Assembly: GCF_030929615.1 (NCBI RefSeq)
Contig: NZ_JAVFVU010000010.1
Location: forward strand, 1 to 64,000
Reading direction: 5' to 3'
Length of the DNA: 64,000 nt
DNA from: Dyadobacter sp. LHD-138
GTDB lineage: Bacteria; Bacteroidota; Bacteroidia; Cytophagales; Spirosomataceae
In this document: positions 14,642 through 23,269 of the stretch, one piece after another
Numbering within the stretch: position 1 is the first letter of the stretch
Layout of the letters: every line of letters begins with the position of its first letter
Notes under the pieces: generated by a model
Database searches by the model: none
The model's input: the letters and a program-made list of their open reading frames with translations, nothing else
What the model was told of the DNA's origin: nothing
Made by a program: the position numbers and the translations under genes

Positions 14642-16885
14642 TTATTTGGCCGGGGCGGATCCCGGGGCGCTGATTACACCTAAATATCGTCCCATCCAAT
14701 AGGGCAGAAGCCAGATGTCTCCCGCGCTTTCTTCGGACGTTCCACCCACACCGTTACGGTCCAGGTCGAAAGTATTACTGTTATGGCGTTTAACCGGGCG
14801 TTCATCCGGTGGTAGAACTTCCTTGGTGGTCTGCTTGCGGAAATTCGGTTCGATCAGATCAATATCTTTTCTGTGGCTGTTCTTGATCGACCAGTTGATC
14901 ATGTCCAACGGATATTCCTGCAAGTACCATACGGCTTCTTTCAGGTCAAATTCATCTACGCCGGTTATGGCAGTGAAAATATTCCAGGCACCTTCTTTTT
15001 CGGGTCTTTCTGCTTTCCAGTGGTCCAGGATCTGATTTTTGTACGCTGCTTTCAACGTGTCATTCAGCGCATAACGATACAAGCCCCAATAGCCGATAAA
15101 GTACATCTCGTCATCCGAATGATTCCATCCATCGGACATGTGTTTTGCATGGTCATCGGCATCCGCCGGTGCTTTCCCGATTTCATTCATCGACCGCATC
15201 ATGTTTTCATAGTAGCCGAATTTATTCATCAGCTCAAATGCTTTGGCCTTATATTTTTCTTTTTTTGTAAAATGATAAGCCGTTTGAAGCATGGATATGA
15301 TGTTGGAAGAATTCAGTTTTCTGTCTCCCACATTCGTCGGGAATGAATTCACATATTTTGGATTCCATTTCCCCCACATGGTAGGTTTTCCATCAAAATC
15401 GACGAGGTACATGTCGTTTTTCAGGATATGTGACATCACCGTGTCCATCAGCGTGATGGCTTTTGCTTTCATCGGTTCGTCGTCGATCAGCTCGGCGATG
15501 GCGCCAAAAGCAAACATATGGCCAATGATTTCATCGCTGCTGGTGGTCGATTTCCAATCCCATTCTTTTTCCGGTGCATGCTGCCAGCGTTCCGGATCTG
15601 CCAGGTTTTCGATATGTCCGCTACGTTCAAAAGATCTTGCAGGGAAACCCGGGACAGGATTTACAGTGAATAGTCTTTCCAATGCGTCCAGTGATTCGCG
15701 GCAGTTTTGAAGCGCAACGGAATCTTTGGTAGCAGCATAGCGAAAAATTTCCCCTCCGAGATACATGGTGGTCCAAAGACCATCATTGTCTGAATCGGAC
15801 ATATAACCTGTTGCAAGATTTCCTTTTTCCATACCGTCCAGCGCTGCGTTGAAGCCGTTCCGGATATGTCTCAGACGAACCTGTTCCTCATAGTAAACCG
15901 CCTTATCGTGCAGCGTCATTTCTTTAAAATCGATTTTTCCCAAACCGGCCGTCGTTAAAACCAACACTGCGTTTTCAGGACCCTCTGAAATGTGGACAAC
16001 TTTATTGCCAGGCAGCCAGCGCTCGCCATAATAATAGTCAAATTTGCCATCGGGACGCAGTGAAAAAGCGCCAGCGTTTGAGCCAAACCAAACCTTGTTG
16101 TGGACTTCTTTCACATAAGTAATGTTGGTGACAGGAAGTCTTTTGTTGATTGCTCCGATCTGTTTTTTAGTGGCAGGATCAAATTCAAGATAACCATCCG
16201 TGGTACCTATTACGATTTTTTGCCCCTTATTGGTTAAATCAAATGCGGTGAAATTAGCGCCGTCAGATACTTTGGTCAATTGATTTTCGGCAGACAAAAC
16301 ACTCAGGGTCTTTTTTCCAAGTATCCAAAACTGGTTGGCATTTTGCTGATAGCGGATACTCAAAACTTCGTCATCCGTTAAAGTACCGTTCCAGAGATTT
16401 TTCGAATCTTTTACAAGCTGCAGTGATTTTCCGTCAGAAATCAGGAAGGTGAAATCTTTTCCGCCTTCAAATATTTTTGCCGCCGGAAGCGTATGTTTGG
16501 AAAACAAAGTACCCGCCCAGGCATTGCTGAAAACTACGGAATCACTCAGATAAACAAACTGCTGATCATAAACACCCATGGCAGCAATTTTTTTAAATTT
16601 CATAAACCGGTATGTATTATCAGACATGATGGTACCGTGATACAAAAATTTACCGTCAAAAGGGTGTTGCAAACCTTCCTTTGCAAGTAATTGTACAACT
16701 GCATTGCGGTCGGAAAAGGTCTGAAGAAGATTCAGTTTTGTGGTATCGGCATAATATTTGATACTGTAATCCTGAACGAAAGGTTTGTCTTCATGAACAG
16801 GTTGTTTTACAGAACTCTTGCTGCACGAATAAAAACAGATCGCAGTGCAAAGTAAAAGGAGTGAATAAAGAAATGTCTTGTGCAT
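14642..16885 (-). CDS. Two-domain lipoprotein: N-terminal propeller, C-terminal alpha/alpha toroid; function unknown
   Basis: A 747-residue lipoprotein (lipobox FYSC, Cys21). Residues about 60-330 show repeated short beta segments such as KIVIGTTDGYLEFDP and NKVWFGSNAGAFSLRPDGKFDYYYGERW, like the sensor propeller of hybrid two-component systems. Residues about 340-740 are helical with acidic and aromatic motifs (YMSDSDNDGLWTTMYLGGEIFRYAA, SGWNHSDDEMYFIGYWGLYRYA with SDG in place of SG in the full text), typical of an (alpha/alpha)6 toroid as in many glycoside hydrolases and polysaccharide lyases. No CAZy family was recognised. Operon position between a sialidase-like and a DUF3748 gene suggests a surface or periplasmic enzyme for a glycan or glycoside. 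The activity is unknown. Confidence 0.75.
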   Translation of the reverse strand: MHKTFLYSLLLLCTAICFYSCSKSSVKQPVHEDKPFVQDYSIKYYADTTKLNLLQTFSDRNAVVQLLAKEGLQHPFDGKFLYHGTIMSDNTYRFMKFKKIAAMGVYDQQFVYLSDSVVFSNAWAGTLFSKHTLPAAKIFEGGKDFTFLISDGKSLQLVKDSKNLWNGTLTDDEVLSIRYQQNANQFWILGKKTLSVLSAENQLTKVSDGANFTAFDLTNKGQKIVIGTTDGYLEFDPATKKQIGAINKRLPVTNITYVKEVHNKVWFGSNAGAFSLRPDGKFDYYYGERWLPGNKVVHISEGPENAVLVLTTAGLGKIDFKEMTLHDKAVYYEEQVRLRHIRNGFNAALDGMEKGNLATGYMSDSDNDGLWTTMYLGGEIFRYAATKDSVALQNCRESLDALERLFTVNPVPGFPARSFERSGHIENLADPERWQHAPEKEWDWKSTTSSDEIIGHMFAFGAIAELIDDEPMKAKAITLMDTVMSHILKNDMYLVDFDGKPTMWGKWNPKYVNSFPTNVGDRKLNSSNIISMLQTAYHFTKKEKYKAKAFELMNKFGYYENMMRSMNEIGKAPADADDHAKHMSDGWNHSDDEMYFIGYWGLYRYALNDTLKAAYKNQILDHWKAERPEKEGAWNIFTAITGVDEFDLKEAVWYLQEYPLDMINWSIKNSHRKDIDLIEPNFRKQTTKEVLPPDERPVKRHNSNTFDLDRNGVGGTSEESAGDIWLLPYWMGRYLGVISAPGSAPAK

Positions 16886-16932
16886 AACAATTGAAGTAAG
16901 GGTTTTAAAGCTGTCGGGTTTAGCGCTGATGA

Positions 16933-18111
16933 TCAGTTGGTGATTTTTTTAGGATCGACCACGACATATTTTATCGTTTTTTTCTGTTTTTCGGCATGAT
17001 GCGAATACGTCATGTGTAACAAACCATCCTTGGTTTGGATGAGCGAAGGATAGGAATAACTGCCTTTTTTAGACAGATCGTTTTCAATAAAAGTTTTCCA
17101 TTTCCAGGTTTTCCCCTCATCGCCCGATATACGCAGACTCAGCTGATACCGGCCATCGCCAATATCATTTCCCAGGAATGCCCATTTGCCGTCCTGAAGA
17201 ACAAGCAGCTCTACGCTGGCCGTATTGGGGATATCGGTTTTTACGGTTGCTTTCCAGGTTTCTCCCTGATCGGCCGACTCGCTGATGTGAACCTGTGTCG
17301 GGCCGTCGCCGCTATCACGCATCAGCGCCACAATATCTCCGTTTTTCTTTCTGGCAAGCGCGGGCTGAATCGGACCGCGACCAATAACCGGTAAGCTTGG
17401 ACGCCAGGTTTCTCCGTTGTCATCGGAAATGGCCATCAGGGAAAAATTATAACCATCGGAGTAAAGTGGCAGCACAATTCTTCCATTTTCGAATAGCAGC
17501 GGTTTGATACGGGTCATCCAGCCGATACTTCTTTTCGTGGCATCCTTACTGGCTTCCACAATCATTTCGTCATATTTTGGCGCGTAACCGGCCCAGCCAA
17601 TCGTTGATTCCGGCATGGATTTGAATTTTGCGGCTGTTTCTTCTTCAAATTTTTTATCGGGTTTTAATAAAATGTTGTCCTGCCAGTTCCAGACCGGGGC
17701 ACCTGCTTTGTTATAATCGACAGAAGTTTTAAACCGGATGATCGATTGCTCCCAAAGGTTGGCCTGCACGGCGATCCAGGTTAAAAAAAGTTTTCCCTGG
17801 TTATTTAAAAACAGCACCGGATTACAATCGGGAATAAGGGGTGTGTCGGCCATCAAAAATGGTTCGCTCCATGTTTTATCACCTTTTTTCAAGCGTGCAC
17901 CCATAATCTTTACGTCATCGGCCGTTCTTTCACCGCTTCCCTGAAACCAGGCAACAAGAAAATCTCCATTGGGCAGGCTGACGATGCTGCTTCCGTGAAC
18001 GTGTTTTTCCTGGTGCGGGAAAATAATGGTTTGTTGTAAAACGGGGGAGGTTTGAGCCTGAACAATATGGATTGAAAAGAACAGAAAAAAAACGTATAAC
18101 TTGATTTTCAT
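16933..18111 (-). CDS. Secreted sialidase-like (BNR-repeat) beta-propeller protein
   Basis: A 392-residue protein with a Sec signal peptide (MKIKLYVFFLFFSIHIVQAQ) and a six-bladed sialidase-type propeller. Asp-box repeats are visible as SDDNGETWRPSLP, SADQGETWKATVK and SGDEGKTWKWKTF. Arginines in ALARKKNGDIVALMRDSGDG and SLRISGDEG may form part of an active site. Such proteins are usually annotated exo-alpha-sialidase, but the fold also carries other glycosidases and lyases, so the substrate should be left open. It is 28 bp downstream of the YdjC deacetylase gene and 47 bp upstream of the propeller-toroid gene on the same strand. Confidence 0.82.
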   Translation of the reverse strand: MKIKLYVFFLFFSIHIVQAQTSPVLQQTIIFPHQEKHVHGSSIVSLPNGDFLVAWFQGSGERTADDVKIMGARLKKGDKTWSEPFLMADTPLIPDCNPVLFLNNQGKLFLTWIAVQANLWEQSIIRFKTSVDYNKAGAPVWNWQDNILLKPDKKFEEETAAKFKSMPESTIGWAGYAPKYDEMIVEASKDATKRSIGWMTRIKPLLFENGRIVLPLYSDGYNFSLMAISDDNGETWRPSLPVIGRGPIQPALARKKNGDIVALMRDSGDGPTQVHISESADQGETWKATVKTDIPNTASVELLVLQDGKWAFLGNDIGDGRYQLSLRISGDEGKTWKWKTFIENDLSKKGSYSYPSLIQTKDGLLHMTYSHHAEKQKKTIKYVVVDPKKITN

Positions 18112-18139
18112 TTTAAAAAACAGGATTACTCAATATAAA

Positions 18140-19198
18140 CTACTTCACTTGCTTGCGCCTCGCCAGCATTTCTGTCCAGGTCGTTAAAATAACACCCTCG
18201 GATTTGATGAACGCTTTTAAATCCGGATCGAGCATCGAAAGCATGTCCGCATAACGGGATCCGCCGGAACTGCTGATATGTTTGAACGCGTCTGTAATAT
18301 CGCTGCTGTGGACAATCATCATGGCCACGCCTGGCTGCATTTTTGTAATTGTTTCACGGAATTTTTCGGCTTTGTATTTTCCCCATTGCGCTGCTGATAC
18401 GTTATCGCCAGCCGGTTTCCAGTCGCCGCTGATCGTATGCAAATCATCGAGAACGGGCAATTCGGCGTTCCAGATTTTTTCACCAACCGATTTGGATTCC
18501 TTGATAATGGCCGGCTGGGGAAGCTGCATGCCTTCTTTCCATTTCCCTTCCGCCTTTAACTTTTTGACAAGCGGGTTATTCAGACATTCGATCAGAAGCC
18601 TGTTATTTCCTCCCGGGAACATCACGGGGATGCCATATTCAACCCCTACCTTGATATATCGCTCTAAAAAAGGCGGATGGGCAAAGAGTGTTCCCATGTG
18701 AGAGTCCATGTGTGATGGCTTCAAACCCATTTTTAACGCCCTTTCAAGCTGGGCACGGATCTCCTGCTCGACGATATCAGCACTGGCATTTTTTACGACA
18801 TCCTCAACTTCATGCCACATACAACCTTCGTCGTCAACCAGTCCCGGCGAGTGTTTGATACCTCCGAGCGGCGGCCACCGATATGCCTGCCATTCCGATG
18901 TTAATGTCAAGTGCAGACCAGCATCCATTTTGGGATTCTTTACCGCATATTTGGTAAAACTGGCGGCCCATGGACAGGGCATCATGATACTGCATGAAGT
19001 AGCAATCCCGCTTTCAATGGATTTAATCGCTCCCTGGTTGGACGAATAGGACATTCCTGCATCATCGACGTGGAATATGATTACTTTCGCACCTTTTGGC
19101 CAGCCAAGTTTTTCTGCATAGGTTTCGGGCGACTGTGCCATTAAGTTTGTCCATGTTATCAGAAAAACCAGGAAAGATAAAAATGTGTGTTTTTTCAT
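18140..19198 (-). CDS. Secreted YdjC/ChbG-family carbohydrate deacetylase
   Basis: A 352-residue protein with a signal peptide (MKKHTFLSFLVFLITWTNLMAQ) and a YdjC-like TIM-barrel deacetylase domain. VIIFHVDDAGMS (Asp45/Asp46), DAGLHLTLTSEW and PSHMDSHMGTLF hold the metal-binding Asp and His residues typical of the family, of which ChbG deacetylates chitooligosaccharides. The exported location is unlike cytosolic ChbG and suggests an extracytoplasmic substrate. The ATG at 19198 is chosen because the signal peptide starts there. It is the first gene of the four-gene run ending at 13244. Confidence 0.88.
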   Translation of the reverse strand: MKKHTFLSFLVFLITWTNLMAQSPETYAEKLGWPKGAKVIIFHVDDAGMSYSSNQGAIKSIESGIATSCSIMMPCPWAASFTKYAVKNPKMDAGLHLTLTSEWQAYRWPPLGGIKHSPGLVDDEGCMWHEVEDVVKNASADIVEQEIRAQLERALKMGLKPSHMDSHMGTLFAHPPFLERYIKVGVEYGIPVMFPGGNNRLLIECLNNPLVKKLKAEGKWKEGMQLPQPAIIKESKSVGEKIWNAELPVLDDLHTISGDWKPAGDNVSAAQWGKYKAEKFRETITKMQPGVAMMIVHSSDITDAFKHISSSGGSRYADMLSMLDPDLKAFIKSEGVILTTWTEMLARRKQVK

Positions 19199-19387
19199 AT
19201 TTTTAGTTTCAAAAGGCATTCATAATAACAATACTGTCCGTCTCACCGATCGTACCAGACAAAGCCGCATTTATTTTATCATTTCGGAATATTTACCCAC
19301 TCGGAGGGAAGGTCAGACAATACCATATTTTTAATATCATCCGCGGAACTCCGCTAAAACCTCCCCAAAACACCGCGTTGAACCTTA

Positions 19388-21310
19388 TTACGAAGCGTAA
19401 TCTACATTTTCCTGAAACAGGAGCGAGATTAGTTTTTTATGCTGAGAAAAGTCCGGGATAAGCAATTGTGCCCCGGCGCGCACCAGACGAGGTCGTTTGG
19501 CCGGATTATGTCCGAAGCGTTGCAATTCGTTACTGGTGATCCCCACGGAAACACCGCCTGCGCGGCGACCTTCCCGTATTTCGTCAGGACCGTCACCGAA
19601 GACAGCCAGTTCGTTACCGTTCAGGTTATTTTCCCGGATGATTTTTTCAATGATCATTTTTTTGGAAAACTTGGTATAATCCTTTAAAGCGCCATAAATG
19701 CCGCCGTCAAAAAGGTCAGCATAGCCGAGCATTTTGGCTTCATTCACGACATCGTCAACATCCGTGCCGCTGGCCAGATACATGGTTACACCACGTTCTT
19801 TTAATGCATATAAGAAATCAACGGCACCTTTCATCGTGTAATCCGCTTGTCCAAGCTCACCGGTTTCCAGTTTTTGCATACGTTTATTGACCATTTCCAT
19901 CAGGCCGTCATTGTATAGCTCCTTGTACTGAAATTTATCAAGAATCTGGTTTTCGGGTACAAATCCGAACTCTTTCACGAGCGCGACCAACCCTTCCATT
20001 TGGAAAATGGTCTGAATGCCGGTGGTTTTGTGGATGAAATCTTTAACCCTTTCGAATACTTTATGATAAGTGCCCGAATCAATGGTATCATATTGTTCCC
20101 CAAGAATTGATTTCATCATCACCGGTTCCATAATTTCTTCCCAACCCTGGCGCAGGGAGCTGATGGTACCATCATGGTCAAAAACGGCATAACGGATATG
20201 TCCTAAACGATCCAGGATTTCAGGACTGCAAAGTTCAAATTCTGTTTCAGGAACATATACGGCCAGACGTTCATTCTCCGCAAGGTCTGCGTTATATACG
20301 AAATCAGGTTCGTGGCTTATTTTTAGGATCTCTTCGCCGGTGGCGGTACCCGTTGTGTACAATTTTTGTACTGTTACAGCGGCCGCAAAATTGGCAAAAC
20401 GAGCCGCTTCTCCCGCGGAAATTCCTGCTGCCAGACATAAGGTAAGCGCGCTGATGGTGGTATCTCCCGCGCCAACGGTATCCAATTTTCCTTTTAGCTG
20501 CAAGCCGGGAACTTCATGGTAACCATCCGTGTCGAAAGCCAGAATGCCGCGTTCGCCGCAGGTAACGAAAACAGGCTTTTGTGTTTTTTCAAAAACTTCG
20601 GCACCGTATTTTTTGACATCGTTTGTCGGAATGGTTTCATCAGGGCTCGTACTGATGCCCAGTAAGGCAGCCGTTTCCCGGTCATTTGCTTTGCGGCAGG
20701 TATTCTCAAAACGGTCGTTATAGTGTCGGGAATCCAGCATCACTATTTTATGACTGTATTTCTTAAAAAGTAGATCGGCTTCTTTGATAAACGATTCGTT
20801 GTTAATACTGCCAAGAACCTGCTGGTTGAAGATCAGCGCATCATATTCTTGTAGTGTTTTTTCAATTGCATCCAGGATCTTGCGGTCTGTCTCGATCGTG
20901 CGTTCATTGAAAAGTCCAAAATCAATTCGCGGCTCTTCCTTGCCGTCAATGTGTCTTTTTAGATAACTATAGGTATTGAAATTTTCCTGTTGGGTGTAAA
21001 GCGCAGAAGTATCCGCGCCAAGCGTTTGTAACTGGCGTGTTAGTTCGCGGCCATAGATATCGTTGCCAATGACGCCTATAACCTTAATTTTTTCAGGATT
21101 AAGTGCAGCCAGATTGGCTACAACATTTCCCGCGCCTCCTGGTGTGTAATAATGCTCCGATACCGCTTCGGCCTTAAGGCCGGTTTCGATTGAGATTTCG
21201 GAACCCCGCTTGTCCATGATCCAGTAGGAATCAAGACAAAAGTCGCCGTACACGGCAATTTTCACAGCTGAGATTTTATTCAGAATACTTTCGATACGAT
21301 TTTGGTCCAT
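19388..21310 (-). CDS. Fused HldE-like PfkB sugar kinase and HAD phosphatase
   Basis: A 640-residue cytosolic fusion. Residues 1-340 are a PfkB/ribokinase domain closest to the kinase half of HldE: TPGGAGNVVANLAAL (56-70) and the catalytic DTVGAGDTT (277-285). Residues about 370-640 are a HAD hydrolase with motif I VFDHDGTIS (nucleophile Asp378, acid/base Asp380), a helical cap, motif II LASGTD, a lysine near KFSKKMI, and motif III/IV VFGDGPDEI. A kinase and a phosphatase on one chain could act in sequence, as in heptose activation, where phosphorylation at one position is followed by dephosphorylation at another. The cytidylyl/adenylyl-transferase half of HldE is absent. The substrate is unknown. 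It stands alone, 189 bp from the YdjC gene. Confidence 0.9.
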   Translation of the reverse strand: MDQNRIESILNKISAVKIAVYGDFCLDSYWIMDKRGSEISIETGLKAEAVSEHYYTPGGAGNVVANLAALNPEKIKVIGVIGNDIYGRELTRQLQTLGADTSALYTQQENFNTYSYLKRHIDGKEEPRIDFGLFNERTIETDRKILDAIEKTLQEYDALIFNQQVLGSINNESFIKEADLLFKKYSHKIVMLDSRHYNDRFENTCRKANDRETAALLGISTSPDETIPTNDVKKYGAEVFEKTQKPVFVTCGERGILAFDTDGYHEVPGLQLKGKLDTVGAGDTTISALTLCLAAGISAGEAARFANFAAAVTVQKLYTTGTATGEEILKISHEPDFVYNADLAENERLAVYVPETEFELCSPEILDRLGHIRYAVFDHDGTISSLRQGWEEIMEPVMMKSILGEQYDTIDSGTYHKVFERVKDFIHKTTGIQTIFQMEGLVALVKEFGFVPENQILDKFQYKELYNDGLMEMVNKRMQKLETGELGQADYTMKGAVDFLYALKERGVTMYLASGTDVDDVVNEAKMLGYADLFDGGIYGALKDYTKFSKKMIIEKIIRENNLNGNELAVFGDGPDEIREGRRAGGVSVGITSNELQRFGHNPAKRPRLVRAGAQLLIPDFSQHKKLISLLFQENVDYAS

Positions 21311-21915
21311 TGCATTAATTTGCTCTAAAGGTTCAGGAATTTAATTTTTCAAATATATTATATCACCGCTTTCGCTGTGCAATATATACGCTGCATTGAA
21401 TAAGGTAGGCTATTTGCAGCGGTTTCATTTTTAAGGTCCTGGTCTGAAAAGGCTGCTTTTAACTTTACAGAAATCGATAAAAGACCATCTTTTAAAATGA
21501 TGTTCTTATTTGATGAAACAGCCTGAGCGGGAGGATTTAAGAGCTAAATGAGAAATAATCGTTAACATTTTATTAAATAAAACTGTTTTACGCAAAATGA
21601 AGATCTTTTTACGCAAGTTGCGATATATTTTTCAATAACGCCGCGTAAATTTATAATCACAATTCTACTGGCATCGATCAAAACAAAACATTGTATAGAT
21701 AATCCGAAGCGGAATATACTATTGACTATATAATGTTTCATCATATTTTATTTCAACGTACAAGGCTTATTGCTAAATAATGAAGGTTTAGATTGTCGAA
21801 TTTTTGATGCAGTTGTTTTGGACTAATTGTTGAAAAAATGATAATTAATACGATTGATTTGTTTAGACATACTATTTTGAATTAACCCTGTTCACTTGAT
21901 ATAACCATTACTATC
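21311..21915. other. 605 bp intergenic region with a phased direct repeat
   Basis: No gene was seen between the divergent kinase-HAD and sigma-factor genes. TTTTACGCAA occurs at 21586-21595 and again at 21607-21616, 21 bases apart (two helical turns), with a related GCGTAAA a little further on. The region is AT-rich and is presumably the control region of both genes. No convincing TTTG/TAnnTTTG pair was picked. Confidence 0.45.
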
Positions 21916-22455
21916 GTGGCCCATCCTGATCAAGATATCCTGCAAAAAGTTACGCAAGGCGACGAAGCCGCTTTTGCGACGCTCTACAATTATTATAAGA
22001 CTCCGGCACTGAGATTTGCCATTTCCCTGCTGAAGGATGAGGAGGAAGCGGAGAACATGGTACAGGATGTTTTCCTGAAAATCTGGATGAAAAGGGAACA
22101 TATTAAACCCGATCATAATTTCAATTCATACCTTTTTACATGCCTGCGTAATATGGCGTTCGATCATTTTAAGAAAATTGAGAAAAATGACTATCTGCGC
22201 AGACAATATATGGAGCTGATCAAAATCGCTGCCGATGATGAAAAAGAGGAGAAGGAACGGAGAATTTATTTGATTCAGGCTGCGATCGATTCGTTGTCAT
22301 TAAAAAGAAAACAGATACTAAGACTGAATATTGAGGAAGGGAAATCGTATCAGGAAATTGCAGAATTTCTCAGAATTTCGAAGAATACGGTAAAAAATCA
22401 GCTGGTGAAAGCAAAACAGATATTAAGGGAAAAAGTAGATTTTGCAACTGCCTGA
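21916..22455 (+). CDS. ECF RNA polymerase sigma factor, orphan, GTG start
   Basis: A 179-residue sigma-70 factor of the ECF/FecI-like type expanded in Bacteroidota. Region 2 is EEAENMVQDVFLKIWMKRE...FNSYLFTCLRNMAFDHFKK and region 4 is LSLKRKQILRLNIEEGKSYQEIAEFLRISKNTVKNQLVKAK. It opens with GTG, giving MAHPDQDILQKVTQGDEAAF, which aligns with family starts. Unlike most such genes in the phylum, it has no anti-sigma fecR or susC-like receptor next to it; the following gene is convergent. Its signal and targets cannot be told from here. Confidence 0.92.
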   Translation: MAHPDQDILQKVTQGDEAAFATLYNYYKTPALRFAISLLKDEEEAENMVQDVFLKIWMKREHIKPDHNFNSYLFTCLRNMAFDHFKKIEKNDYLRRQYMELIKIAADDEKEEKERRIYLIQAAIDSLSLKRKQILRLNIEEGKSYQEIAEFLRISKNTVKNQLVKAKQILREKVDFATA

Positions 22456-22513
22456 AATTACCTGCACAGATATTAACCCCCGATACAACTCTACACAAAG
22501 ATCCCTAAACCCA

Positions 22514-22544
22514 AAAAAGGAGCCGAAAGGCTCCTTTTTATGTG
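22514..22544. terminator. GNRA-loop terminator
   Basis: AAAAAGGAGCC-GAAA-GGCTCCTTTTT (22514-22539) is an 11 bp stem with a GAAA loop and T-tract. It works in both directions between the sigma factor and the lipoprotein gene. Confidence 0.92.
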
Positions 22545-22562
22545 AGAACAAGGTTGATCTGC

Positions 22563-23174
22563 TTATTTTAAATCGGATAATTTGTCCAGGTTCATGTCGG
22601 CAAGAATGCCTTTAAGCTGATCCATGGTCACGTTATCCCCATTGACGTTGACGACGAAACGGTCTGCTACCAGTACGTTGATTTCTCCTGATTTGCTTTC
22701 GTTATTATATTTTTCGTAGCCTTTGTAGCCCTCTATTTTTGTCGTTTTTTCGTAACCGGTTTCTGTTTCCTTATCAATATCAGCCATCGTCCAGGCGGCC
22801 AGCGCCATGGTGGCGACTCCTGCCACGCCGCCCGTATCAAAGATCTCTACATGGACGGAAGCGTTGGATTCGTCAGCATATTTGGCTTCTGCTCTTGAAA
22901 TGGTAAAACCCATCGCCCCGTTTTTCTCTCCAGAAGCCTCTTTTCTGGATAATCCTGCCGCTTTTTCCGGCAATAGTTCTTTTAATTTTCGGAAATCAAC
23001 CGGGTCAACAGGTTCTTTATTTTGCATATTCTTAGCCTTATCTGCAAGTTGCTGCAAGGCATCAACGGCATTTTTAGGTTCTTCTTTCTCCTCATTCTCC
23101 TGCTTTTTTGAACCACAGCCGGATAGTAAGAAAACAGAGGCAAGTGTAAGCGTCAAAATAAGTCTCTTTTTCAT
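22563..23174 (-). CDS. Lipoprotein of unknown function
   Basis: A 203-residue protein with a clear lipoprotein signal (FLLSGC, Cys20) and a charged linker of Glu/Lys (QENEEKEEPK). A folded region from about residue 60 includes LKELLPEKAAGLSRKEASG, TISRAEAKYAD, VHVEIFDTGGVAG, YKGYEKYNNES and INVLVADRFVVNVNGDNVTMDQLKGIL. The last part reads like a small alpha/beta domain that begins after a proline-rich start. I do not recognise a named family. It lies between the sigma factor and lgt with its own gaps, so context says little. Its lipidation would depend on Lgt, encoded 95 bp upstream on the same strand. Confidence 0.8.
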   Translation of the reverse strand: MKKRLILTLTLASVFLLSGCGSKKQENEEKEEPKNAVDALQQLADKAKNMQNKEPVDPVDFRKLKELLPEKAAGLSRKEASGEKNGAMGFTISRAEAKYADESNASVHVEIFDTGGVAGVATMALAAWTMADIDKETETGYEKTTKIEGYKGYEKYNNESKSGEINVLVADRFVVNVNGDNVTMDQLKGILADMNLDKLSDLK

Positions 23175-23269
23175 ACAGATAGATTATAGATATTACTTGA
23201 TAAATGCAATTTAACTAAAAAAACTATTCTGTATTACTATCATTTATTTTATGGTAATCCGGCTCTTAA

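Noticed and set aside
14114-15346. Two open frames of 157 codons on the plus strand (14114-14587, 14873-15346)
   Set aside because: They run opposite the DUF3748 and propeller-toroid genes and show no domain pattern.
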